Shown here: in pieces, positions 1-6,900 of the stretch
Layout of the letters: each line of letters opens with the position of its first letter
Position numbering within the stretch: the first letter of the stretch is position 1
Source: an uncultured Bacteroidota bacterium
GTDB taxonomy: Bacteria; Bacteroidota; Bacteroidia; B-17B0; Aurantibacillaceae
Assembly (NCBI GenBank): GCA_937868675.1
Contig: CALMNJ010000406.1
Location: 1 to 10,352 of the forward strand
Direction of reading: 5' to 3'
Length of the DNA: 10,352 bases
Position numbers and translations under genes: made by a program
The notes under the pieces: model-generated
The model's database searches: none
Seen by the model: only the letters and a program-made list of their open reading frames with translations
Told to the model about the DNA's origin: nothing

Positions 1-58
1 CCGTAATGCCGGCCGAGATATTTACAAAAAGTGTATTGTACTTCAACTTTTGCTCCAT
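1..58 (-). CDS. Probable start of the next gene downstream of wzt (partial, runs off the left edge)
   Basis: An ATG at 58-56 on the minus strand opens a frame with no stop to the window edge, reading MEQKLKYNTLFVNISAGIT (19 codons). It overlaps the 3' end of the Wzt gene by 16 bases, in another frame. Tight packing elsewhere in this operon makes an overlapping gene plausible. There is no clear Shine-Dalgarno sequence, and the segment is too short to assign a family; a glycosyltransferase or another glycan-modifying enzyme would fit the context, but nothing in these residues shows it. The start could also lie further downstream, outside the window. Confidence 0.4.
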   Translation of the reverse strand, partial: MEQKLKYNTLFVNISAGIT

Positions 59-1290
59 TGATGATCTACCAGCACGCTTGGCTGGCTACCCGGTAAGATG
101 CGACCCGTACCATAATAATCGCCCTCGTGCACAGTGAGCGAAAACCCTTCGCGGATATAATCCTGCAAAATACCATCCTTATAAAGGCTTACGTTCACCA
201 CATATTCGCCACGGGTGAGTGGAAATTTTTTAAGGTAACAGTTGATGACGTCCCCCTTTTGAACGGTATCGAAAGCCTGACCCGATATGTGGTTGGCAAG
301 AGTCATCATTTCTATTCCATCTTCCGAATAGAAAGTCATGGCAAGCCCCACATTGCCAATGCCCGTATCTTTTAATTGGGTTTCAATTCTAAAGTTAACT
401 TCCTGTCCGCTATGTACACCGTTTAATTCCTGTCCCCCGCTGTCAAACAACGCAATATGCTCAAAGCGTATCAGTCCTTCGCCCTCCCGGTCTGCTCTGC
501 TGTTGAGCCTCGATCTTCCGAGGGTAGCCGATTCACGCATATAATGTTTAATGGCAGTTTGTGCGTCGCTTACGTTAAGATCCATTTTGCCATTCTTAAG
601 CACCATTCCTTTGTTGCATAGGTTTTGTATAGCAGCCATGTTGTGACTGACAAACAAAATGGTTTTTCCGTCGCCTGATATTTCCTGCATTTTTCCAAGG
701 CACTTTTTTTGAAAAGCTGCATCACCTACCGCCAGAACCTCGTCCACAATTAATATTTCAGGCTCCAGATGGGCTGCTACCCCAAATGCCAGCCGCACAT
801 ACATTCCTGAAGAGTATCTTTTTACAGGTGTATCCAGAAATTTTTCGATTTCGCTGAAAGCAACGATCTCGTCAAACTTACGTTCAATTTCGTTCTTACT
901 CATTCCCAGAATGGAGCCGTTGAGGTAAATGTTTTCCCGGCCCGATAGGTCGCCATGAAACCCTGTGCCAACCTCCAAAAGACTGGCCATGCGCCCGGTA
1001 AATTCGATTCGTCCGCTGCTGGGTTTCACAATACGGCTCAGTATCTTTAATAAGGTTGATTTGCCGGCGCCGTTGCGGCCAATAATGCCAACACGATCTC
1101 CCTGGTTTATTTCAAAACTAATGTCCCTAAGTGCCCAGAATTCTTCAACGCTTTGATTAACTCTCCCGTTTAATATATTTTTAAGTCCCGCTGTAAACGC
1201 CCCTGCCAATGAGTCTGAACCGCCACCCTGTTTGTGCAGCAACTTGTATGTTTTGCTCACCCCCTCCACTTTTATGGCCACAGCACTCAT
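43..1290 (-). CDS. wzt: ABC transporter ATPase for polysaccharide export, Wzt type with C-terminal glycan-binding domain
   Basis: This 415-residue protein is the cytoplasmic ATPase that powers export of a lipid-linked polysaccharide through the Wzm channel. The nucleotide-binding domain fills about residues 5-235: Walker A GRNGAGKST at 71-79, the Wzt/TagH-type segment LLEVGTGFHGDLSGREN at 104-120, signature YSSGMYVRLAF at 159-169, Walker B ending in D183-E184, and H-loop His216 in FVSHN. Residues from about 268 to 410 form a second, beta-rich domain resembling Wzt_C (PF14524), which in characterised Wzt proteins binds the glycan to be exported; TagH-like ATPases without such a domain would be shorter. 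The ATG overlaps the stop of the permease gene as ATGA (1290-1287), indicating translational coupling and a matched pair. The substrate cannot be read from sequence. The Wzt-type call is strong. Confidence 0.95.
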   Translation of the reverse strand: MSAVAIKVEGVSKTYKLLHKQGGGSDSLAGAFTAGLKNILNGRVNQSVEEFWALRDISFEINQGDRVGIIGRNGAGKSTLLKILSRIVKPSSGRIEFTGRMASLLEVGTGFHGDLSGRENIYLNGSILGMSKNEIERKFDEIVAFSEIEKFLDTPVKRYSSGMYVRLAFGVAAHLEPEILIVDEVLAVGDAAFQKKCLGKMQEISGDGKTILFVSHNMAAIQNLCNKGMVLKNGKMDLNVSDAQTAIKHYMRESATLGRSRLNSRADREGEGLIRFEHIALFDSGGQELNGVHSGQEVNFRIETQLKDTGIGNVGLAMTFYSEDGIEMMTLANHISGQAFDTVQKGDVINCYLKKFPLTRGEYVVNVSLYKDGILQDYIREGFSLTVHEGDYYGTGRILPGSQPSVLVDHQWSKS

Positions 1291-2114
1291 ATATGGTCGG
1301 CAAAAGATTTTTCGAAGTTTAAAAAATAGCGTATCGAGAGTAACAGCGTAAACACGGTAAGGATAAGCGAAACAAAGGCGTAGGTAAAATCAAACGACTC
1401 AAAGTTTCCATAGAAACAATACTTAAATGCGTTCAGAATAAAAACAAATGGATTGGATTGGTAAACAACCTTTAGCCACTCCGGAACATTGAGCCCCAGC
1501 ACAAATTCAGAACTTAAAAATACGGGGGAGGCATAAAATAATATCTGAAGAATGAAAGGTATCATGAATTTTACATCGCGGTATTTTACCGATGCCGTTG
1601 CGAAAATGAGGCCAATTGCAAAACTGAACGTGAGTCCATATCCTATTACCAGCGGTAAAAAGACAATATGCCAGGAAGGTATGCCCTTAAGCGCAACAAA
1701 CATGATTAGGAAAAGTACAAATGCAATAAGAAAATCAACCAGGCAAACCAGGAGACTTGATGCGGGCAGGATCAGTTTTGGGAAATACACTTTGGTAAGA
1801 ATATTGGAGTTAGCTGTAAGGGAGTTGCTGATGTCGCCGATAGCGGTTGATAATAATTGCCAGAAAACGATTCCTGCCGAAACGTTTAGGAAATTATCAG
1901 CAAAACCCGCCTGCCTGTTGGTTAAGTAACGCAAACATCCGAATATGGCGATATTGATCAGGGGCCTGATAACAGACCACCCAAAGCCTACCCAGGTTTG
2001 CTTGTACCTCACCAGCACATCCCGCAGCGAAAGGTATTTAAACAGTCCGGCATAGCGTCGAAGTTCGCTGAAGTTAAGCAGCGATCTGTCGGTGCTGGTA
2101 ATTACTGTTTTCAT
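1287..2114 (-). CDS. wzm: ABC-2 type polysaccharide export permease, Wzm type
   Basis: This 275-residue inner-membrane protein is the channel subunit of the polysaccharide ABC exporter and pairs with the ATPase encoded immediately downstream. It fits the ABC-2 membrane family (PF01061) in length and layout. The N-terminal amphipathic segment LRDVLVRYKQTWVGFGWSVI (30-49) is the usual Wzm/TagG motif; hydrophobic segments lie near 50-62, 80-92, 118-142, 150-173, 183-200 and 244-262. Further family marks are ANSNILTKVYFPKLILPASS (101-120), a YRDV turn at 178-181 and NPFVFILNAFKY at 221-232. The start is an ATG 40 bases after the stop of the ligase-like gene. The 3' end overlaps wzt by four bases. 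No frameshift or missing segment is seen. Confidence 0.94.
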   Translation of the reverse strand: MKTVITSTDRSLLNFSELRRYAGLFKYLSLRDVLVRYKQTWVGFGWSVIRPLINIAIFGCLRYLTNRQAGFADNFLNVSAGIVFWQLLSTAIGDISNSLTANSNILTKVYFPKLILPASSLLVCLVDFLIAFVLFLIMFVALKGIPSWHIVFLPLVIGYGLTFSFAIGLIFATASVKYRDVKFMIPFILQILFYASPVFLSSEFVLGLNVPEWLKVVYQSNPFVFILNAFKYCFYGNFESFDFTYAFVSLILTVFTLLLSIRYFLNFEKSFADHI

Positions 2115-2154
2115 GCCGTTTAAACCTGTAAATATACGTTATTTTGCCGTCAAC

Positions 2155-3465
2155 TTAACTGGCTTCACCCTCGTCAGCTCGCTCCTGTCGGCTGTTTTCG
2201 GCTACCTGGTTAAGAATTGCATACCCCATAAATGTGTTGAAAATGGAGAAAAAAAGAATGCCTTTGTTGGAGTCCAGAATATTTTCGGTGTAAAAACCTA
2301 TAACAAGCAACAGGAGGAATGAAATGTACATAAAATGACGCTGTTTAAACGCAAGACGGAGGTAGTAAACAAATGCGCCTATAAAAATCAAAAGTCCTGC
2401 TATACCGTGCTTAACCAGTATAGACAGGTATTGATTATGCGAATTAAATTCCTCCAGATACGAAATAAAGAGTCCGCGTTTTGCATATTGGGTTTTAAGC
2501 ATAGCTACCTCATCGCCAGTGCCATAGCCGACCCAGGGCGACCTTTTTACAAGAGCCGTAGCGCATTTCCATCGCTCAATGCGAGGCTCCAGTGTGTAAT
2601 AATTTAGCATTTCGCCGTTTTTAACCGGTTTGAGTTCCGATACAAGCTGTCGCGAAAAACGCTCCCACAAATAAGGAACCGATCTTATAATGGAAAAACA
2701 TGCTCCAAGCGATAATAGGGTTATGGCCAAGTACGCCCTTTTGTTCCTGATCCTGAATAGAGGAAAAATAAAAAGCATAACGGCGAGGGTTGCAATCATA
2801 GTGTTGCGCGACGCCAGAAAAAAAAGTCCCGCAAAAAGTACGGCCCCCGTTACAATCAATATTAAACGCGCCGAAAATGTTTTAATACGATTAAACTGGT
2901 TTACAACATTAAAAACAGAAAATGCCACGTAAAGAGAAAGGTAACCGGCGTGAATATCAAGGGGGCGTGAAAACTCATGGTTGAAAAAAACACCCGACAA
3001 AGCGGTTGAAACAAGCGGAAGGCGCATGCCTTCAATAAGCATAAACAGCCGGATAAATAAAAACACAATGGCCGTAAACGAAGCCAGTGTAAGTACATTT
3101 ACAAGCACCGTAATTTTATCGCGATCAGGCCTTAATGCAACGGGCAACAGCAGGGGGATAAAAAATATGGTAGCCTGCTTTTCGAGCATAAAACCCGCCA
3201 GAGAACGATGAAGAGAAAGATAGTAACCCGTCAGGCTCAACAAATAGATAAGTTGAAACAGCCATACCTGACGTGGTATTTGCTTTAAGCGTTGTTTGCT
3301 GATGGCAAGCAGGGTGCTGAAAGAAAATGCCAAAAAAAGCGCTGAGGAATAAAACCTATCGAAGGGCAGCGAGAAAACAAGCAGCAGGAAAAGTAAAAAA
3401 CGTAACCGCTCTGCTTTATCGCTGATGGATTTTACAATTTCAATATTTTCCGTCCAAAAATTCAA
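2155..3465 (-). CDS. O-antigen ligase/polymerase-like membrane protein (Wzy_C/WaaL family)
   Basis: This is a 436-residue polytopic inner-membrane protein. Family members either transfer finished lipid-linked glycan to an acceptor such as lipid A-core (WaaL) or polymerise repeat units (Wzy). About ten or more hydrophobic segments are visible, beginning at 22-34. Marks of PF04932 include HAGYLSLY (172-179), ASRNTMIATL (218-227), then a polar periplasmic loop at about 265-345 with R295, W299, GYGTGD (313-318) and HNQYL (343-347), followed by GIAGLL and a C-terminal TEN at 393-395. The loop Arg and His correspond to residues considered important in WaaL enzymes. The only workable start is TTG at 3465: an in-frame stop lies two codons upstream, and the next ATG, near residue 93, would remove several membrane helices. 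The position just before wzm-wzt favours a ligase role (inference). Confidence 0.87.
   Translation of the reverse strand: MNFWTENIEIVKSISDKAERLRFLLFLLLVFSLPFDRFYSSALFLAFSFSTLLAISKQRLKQIPRQVWLFQLIYLLSLTGYYLSLHRSLAGFMLEKQATIFFIPLLLPVALRPDRDKITVLVNVLTLASFTAIVFLFIRLFMLIEGMRLPLVSTALSGVFFNHEFSRPLDIHAGYLSLYVAFSVFNVVNQFNRIKTFSARLILIVTGAVLFAGLFFLASRNTMIATLAVMLFIFPLFRIRNKRAYLAITLLSLGACFSIIRSVPYLWERFSRQLVSELKPVKNGEMLNYYTLEPRIERWKCATALVKRSPWVGYGTGDEVAMLKTQYAKRGLFISYLEEFNSHNQYLSILVKHGIAGLLIFIGAFVYYLRLAFKQRHFMYISFLLLLVIGFYTENILDSNKGILFFSIFNTFMGYAILNQVAENSRQERADEGEAS
3462..3465 (-). promoter_or_regulatory. TTGA stop/start overlap fixing a TTG start codon
   Basis: The TGA stop of the DUF1972 glycosyltransferase and the TTG start of the ligase-like gene share four bases read as TTGA on the minus strand. 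An in-frame TAA two codons upstream (3471-3469) and the absence of any ATG or GTG before the first membrane helix leave TTG as the start. The arrangement suggests start by ribosomes that have just terminated, with the weak codon limiting output of a membrane enzyme (inference). Confidence 0.7.
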
Positions 3466-4547
3466 AGCTTAACCAATTCCTCATAGCTATCTATGATTTT
3501 TTTCCAGGTGTACTCTTCGGCTATTTTCCTGAAATTTCGCTCAATATACAGTGATGCTTCTTTACCTGACCTGCCTGCGCCGTCCAGAATAAGCTTTACA
3601 TCCCCGGCAGATGAAAAATAATAGGCATCTGGTCCCAGTACACTCTTATTAAATACATTGTTGTGTGCCGCCACCAGTGCCTTGCAGCCCATTGCCTCCA
3701 GCAACGAAGGGTTGGTGCCCCCCACCGAATGGCCATGAAAATAAAGGTTGCTATAAAACCGCAGGTTGTTTATGATAGAAGGTTGATAAACCGGCCCCGT
3801 AAAAACAATTCGCTCTTCCTTTTCAAATTTATGCGCGAGATACCTGCCAAATTTATTTTTTATGTTGCCCGTTACCAGAAATGGCTGTTTTGTTTCAGAA
3901 GCACAGAGCCCATCCAATATCATTTCGATATTGTTTTCGGGCTCCATACGCGCAATCAGGAGACTATACCCGAATGGGGTAATTTTGTATGGCAAAAGAG
4001 CGTGTGCATCGCCTTCCGAAAACAAATCGCTTCCATAGGCAATAAATGTAACGTCGGCCCTGTATTCTTTTTCGAGATAATCCTTTATGGCCAGTGAGTC
4101 GGCCACCAGTTTGTAACTGTGTTTAACCGCGCGTTTTTCCGAAAACTTTAAAAAGGCCTGCACTTTGGCGCTGTATTTACTTCGCTTCCACTCCATGCCA
4201 TCCATATTGGTAATCACTTTTGCCTTGCGGGCAAATAAGCCCATCCAGATGGCACTGCTGGTATAGCCCAGGTTAATGATCGCGTCAAACCCACGCTTAC
4301 GTGAATCCAGAATACAATTAAGATCATAAATGAACTGCCCGACCGTGCCAATGTTACGTTCAGGATCGAAGCAATGAACAATGTTTACTCCACGCCAGGT
4401 GCTTTGCGTGTACTTATGGTTATGCGAATTATAAACCACCACGTCATGGCCTTTTTCAACGAGGCCCAACGAAAGATATTCAGCCAGTTGCTCAAACCCG
4501 CCGTAGTTATTAGGAATTCCGCGGGTTCCTATAATGCCAATTTTCAT
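3462..4547 (-). CDS. DUF1972 family glycosyltransferase (GT4, rhamnosyltransferase-like)
   Basis: This 361-residue cytoplasmic enzyme has the GT-B fold and adds a sugar from a nucleotide-sugar donor to a lipid-linked oligosaccharide. The N-terminal domain carries the DUF1972 (PF09314) hallmark GTRGIPNNYGGFEQLAE at 7-23, followed by MDGMEWKRSKYS at 115-126. The C-terminal GT4 domain includes IARMEPENN at 198-206 and HGHSVGGTNPSLLEAM at 271-286, with Glu284 in the usual donor-binding position. Characterised relatives include streptococcal Cps2T/WchF, a beta-1,4-rhamnosyltransferase; the sugar used here is unknown, so rhamnose is only a possibility. The ATG overlaps the preceding glycosyltransferase stop as ATGA (4547-4544), and the stop overlaps the TTG start of the ligase-like gene. 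Length and motifs look complete. Confidence 0.92.
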   Translation of the reverse strand: MKIGIIGTRGIPNNYGGFEQLAEYLSLGLVEKGHDVVVYNSHNHKYTQSTWRGVNIVHCFDPERNIGTVGQFIYDLNCILDSRKRGFDAIINLGYTSSAIWMGLFARKAKVITNMDGMEWKRSKYSAKVQAFLKFSEKRAVKHSYKLVADSLAIKDYLEKEYRADVTFIAYGSDLFSEGDAHALLPYKITPFGYSLLIARMEPENNIEMILDGLCASETKQPFLVTGNIKNKFGRYLAHKFEKEERIVFTGPVYQPSIINNLRFYSNLYFHGHSVGGTNPSLLEAMGCKALVAAHNNVFNKSVLGPDAYYFSSAGDVKLILDGAGRSGKEASLYIERNFRKIAEEYTWKKIIDSYEELVKL

Positions 4548-5677
4548 CCTGCTTTGTTCAGCGGCGAGCGACTCACCTTTTCAGGCTTTCCTGAAAGGAT
4601 ATCGGCCAACCGTTGTTCAAATATATCGGTTGTAAAGTTCAATGTAAAGTATCCAAAGCCTTTTTCGCTCATCTCTTTTCTCAGCGCCGGATTGTTTATA
4701 AGTTCCTCAATTCCATCCGCCAGCGTAGCAGCATCCACATCGCTTATCAATACCCCGCGCCCATCGCCCAATACATCGGGTATGCCGCCTATCCGCGACG
4801 AGATACATGGTACGCCAAACTGCATGGCTTCCAGCAACACAAGACCAAATGTATCGTAATCGCTTGGAAGCATAAAAATATCAGCGCCACGGTATTCGCT
4901 GTATTTATCTTCACCAAAACGTGGCCCCAGCAAAACCACTGTGTCATCTATGCCCAGTCTTTTCACCTCCTGCGCCAGATCTGCGTATTTCACATCCCCC
5001 TCGGTGCCGGCAACCCTCACTTTAAATTTATATCCTTTGTTTCGCAATATAGAAGTAGCTTGCAGTACAAGATAGATGCCTTTTCCCCGAATCAGGTTTG
5101 ACAAATAAAGTAAGGTTGGCTCGGCTTTATCAACACGATATGTATTATTCAAATTTACCTGAGGAACACCGTTCGGCAAAATATAAACCGGCCCTTCATA
5201 AACCGTTTCAATGTCTTCTATCAGCAGATCCGAAAGGCATATTAGTTCAGTACCCATGAACACAAACTGATACAGCGCACGCCTTAATTTCGATTTTTCC
5301 GCGTGTTTCCTGAAACCGTACGAGTGAATATGCAGGATAGGTCGTTGAAACAAAATCCTGGCCATCAAAACAATAAGGGAATCTTTTACAAAGCTTGGGC
5401 CATATGGAAAAATGGTGATATAAACATATTTATAGCGCCTGAACAATAATTTAATAAATGCCTTGGCAAAAACTCCAAGCGCCAAACCCAGCTTGTAAAG
5501 TTTACCCCGCTGCAAATCATCCACAGTTCGCGAGGTAGATAAATTCACGTAATCACACTCAAACTCAGCATTAATATGTTTGCTGTCGTAAATAATTTTA
5601 CTCATTACCGAAACCCCGTGAACAGGTGGCGGCAGTTGCATAATGAAGAGTATTTTATGTTTTTTTATTTTCTGCAT
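4544..5677 (-). CDS. Glycosyltransferase family 4 (GT-B fold)
   Basis: A 377-residue cytoplasmic glycosyltransferase for the same glycan. The N-terminus KILFIMQLPPPVHGVSVMS (8-26) carries the glycine-containing loop typical of GT4 acceptor domains. The C-terminal domain has LYLSNLIRGKG (190-200), then DTFGLVLLEAMQFGVP (275-290) and GGIPDVL (297-303). The usual E-x7-E donor motif reads D275-x7-E283, a conservative change. The reading frame is open up to a GTG at 5698, but I chose the ATG at 5677 because it puts the conserved first beta strand near the N-terminus, as usual in the family; the GTG form would add seven residues. It follows the largest intergenic gap, so it may begin a second transcript, and it is coupled by ATGA to the DUF1972 gene. 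Sugar specificity is not readable. Confidence 0.9.
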   Translation of the reverse strand: MQKIKKHKILFIMQLPPPVHGVSVMSKIIYDSKHINAEFECDYVNLSTSRTVDDLQRGKLYKLGLALGVFAKAFIKLLFRRYKYVYITIFPYGPSFVKDSLIVLMARILFQRPILHIHSYGFRKHAEKSKLRRALYQFVFMGTELICLSDLLIEDIETVYEGPVYILPNGVPQVNLNNTYRVDKAEPTLLYLSNLIRGKGIYLVLQATSILRNKGYKFKVRVAGTEGDVKYADLAQEVKRLGIDDTVVLLGPRFGEDKYSEYRGADIFMLPSDYDTFGLVLLEAMQFGVPCISSRIGGIPDVLGDGRGVLISDVDAATLADGIEELINNPALRKEMSEKGFGYFTLNFTTDIFEQRLADILSGKPEKVSRSPLNKAG

Positions 5678-5788
5678 AAATCGGATGTATGCCAACACCC
5701 TTTACCAGCGCGCCAAAATACGAAATACAATAGTTAATTATTGGAGTGTTTTGTGAAGTTTATTCAGGTTTGCTATCTCGTTTTTACG
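5678..5788 (-). promoter_or_regulatory. Intergenic gap with AT-rich imperfect palindrome; possible internal promoter/operator
   Basis: This 111-base gap is the longest non-coding stretch in the window; other gaps are at most 40 bases. It holds a 16-base imperfect palindrome at 5728-5743 (minus strand CAATAATTAACTATTG, 14 of 16 positions symmetrical). Just downstream, at 5720-5714, TATTTTG resembles the Bacteroidota -7 element TAnnTTTG but is one base short, and no TTG lies at the usual -33 distance. The sequence is therefore only weak support for a promoter serving the four or more genes downstream. No terminator-like hairpin with a U-tract is present. Confidence 0.3.
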
Positions 5789-6892
5789 TTATATATCCAA
5801 TAATGAAATGAGTTTACGGGCACTATTGGCCCAATTATATTTTACTCTGATAATTTCCGATACCCCGCTATCTCCATTCTTTAATCTGCCGGCTAAAAAT
5901 TCCGGTATCTTTTCAGCCAGCTCGGTTTCGTTATCGGGCGAAAAAAGACCGCTTCCAAAAAAAGAGTACTCCTGCATAGCCGTTTTGTTGGAACACATTA
6001 CAGGCACATTCAGTGCGCCCGCCTCAAGGGGCGGAATGCCAAAACCTTCGGCCTTTGACGGATAAACAAACAAACTGGCCGCCTGATAAAATTTAAGCAA
6101 TTCATTGTCATCTACCTGTTCAATATGACGAAAATGTTCCTTTTCCTCCTCCGTCATTTTCAATACAAGTGCTTCAAGACCTTTACTTTCAATAGAGGTT
6201 TTACCAATAAAAACCAGCCAAATGCCTTGTTTGGCAAGATTTCCCGACAAAAACGCTTTAAGAAGACCGGCATTGTTTTTTCGCGGCTCAATGCGGCTAA
6301 CGTACAATATAAATTTTCCGATGCCATAATGGCTAAGGATGTGCTGTTGGGCCCCGGATTTATTAAACGGTTCGAAAAACTTTTCGGAAACACCGTTAGG
6401 GATTACATGCATGCAGTTTTTATCAAGGCCATAATGATGGGCGATGCGCTCTACGGAGTAGTTTGAAACGGTGGTTTTAATATCTGCCCGCATAATACTG
6501 CGGCGGAAAATGAAGTTGCGGGAAACCCTGAAAAGAAAAGAAAACTCCTTCGGAAAATCATTAAACAAAATATCATGTGTGGTTACAATGTATTTGCAAT
6601 GCCTGCGCCATGGCGCGATGTACTGAAAATGAGCAACGTCAATCTTGTGCTTCTTTAGCATGCGCGGAATTTCCACAAACATGCGACTAAACGAGTTTTT
6701 GAATTGATATTGAAGATACGTAACCCCTTGCTTTTGCCCGAACTCGTCCTGAAGCGTTTTAATATCGCGGGACGCAAAAAAAAGTTCAATATCAGGGCGC
6801 TGTTGCATAACCTCAGTGTAAATTCCTTTCAGGAACGTACGGGTACCCTGAAACTCCTTGTCAAATGTATGGGCGTCAACAAATAAGCGCAT
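5789..6892 (-). CDS. Glycosyltransferase family 4, mannosyltransferase MtfB-like
   Basis: A 367-residue GT-B glycosyltransferase acting in the cytoplasm on the growing glycan. The N-terminal domain includes an early RTFLKGIY stretch (18-25), VAHFQY (86-91) and TTHDILFNDFP (104-114), the form seen in the MtfB-like GT4 group. The linker holds VIPNGV (163-168). The C-terminal domain carries ILYVSRIEPRKN (195-206) and PSKAEGFGIPPLEAG (278-292), a canonical E282-x7-E290 motif with the GIPPLEA form typical of mannosyltransferase-like members. Mannose is thus a reasonable but unproven donor. The ATG lies 8 bases after the stop of the FkbM-like gene. After its stop comes the 111-base gap, so it may end the first translationally compact block. 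Confidence 0.92.
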   Translation of the reverse strand: MRLFVDAHTFDKEFQGTRTFLKGIYTEVMQQRPDIELFFASRDIKTLQDEFGQKQGVTYLQYQFKNSFSRMFVEIPRMLKKHKIDVAHFQYIAPWRRHCKYIVTTHDILFNDFPKEFSFLFRVSRNFIFRRSIMRADIKTTVSNYSVERIAHHYGLDKNCMHVIPNGVSEKFFEPFNKSGAQQHILSHYGIGKFILYVSRIEPRKNNAGLLKAFLSGNLAKQGIWLVFIGKTSIESKGLEALVLKMTEEEKEHFRHIEQVDDNELLKFYQAASLFVYPSKAEGFGIPPLEAGALNVPVMCSNKTAMQEYSFFGSGLFSPDNETELAEKIPEFLAGRLKNGDSGVSEIIRVKYNWANSARKLISLLDI

Positions 6893-6900
6893 ACCGCCAA

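Noticed and set aside
2115..2154. TTGAC followed by TATATTTA on the minus strand upstream of wzm, resembling a promoter
   Set aside because: The spacing (about 11-14 bases) is too short for either a sigma-70 or a Bacteroidota-type promoter, and the final G of TAnnTTTG is missing.
127..2322. Plus-strand open frames opposite wzt, wzm and the ligase gene, such as 1552-1929
   Set aside because: They lie antisense to well-supported genes, show no recognisable family motif and have compositions expected from the complementary strand of coding DNA.
3663..4097. Plus-strand open frame of 144 codons, and a 162-codon one at 4613-5101
   Set aside because: Both are antisense to glycosyltransferase genes whose conserved motifs are intact; the translations show no domain-like pattern.
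5678..5698. GTG at 5698 as the start of the second GT4 gene
   Set aside because: It adds seven residues ahead of the conserved first beta strand, whereas the ATG at 5677 gives the usual family N-terminus; the GTG cannot be fully excluded.
5779..5788. CGT-AAAA-ACG inverted repeat just after the stop of the MtfB-like gene, considered as a terminator
   Set aside because: A three-base-pair stem with no following U-tract cannot act as an intrinsic terminator.
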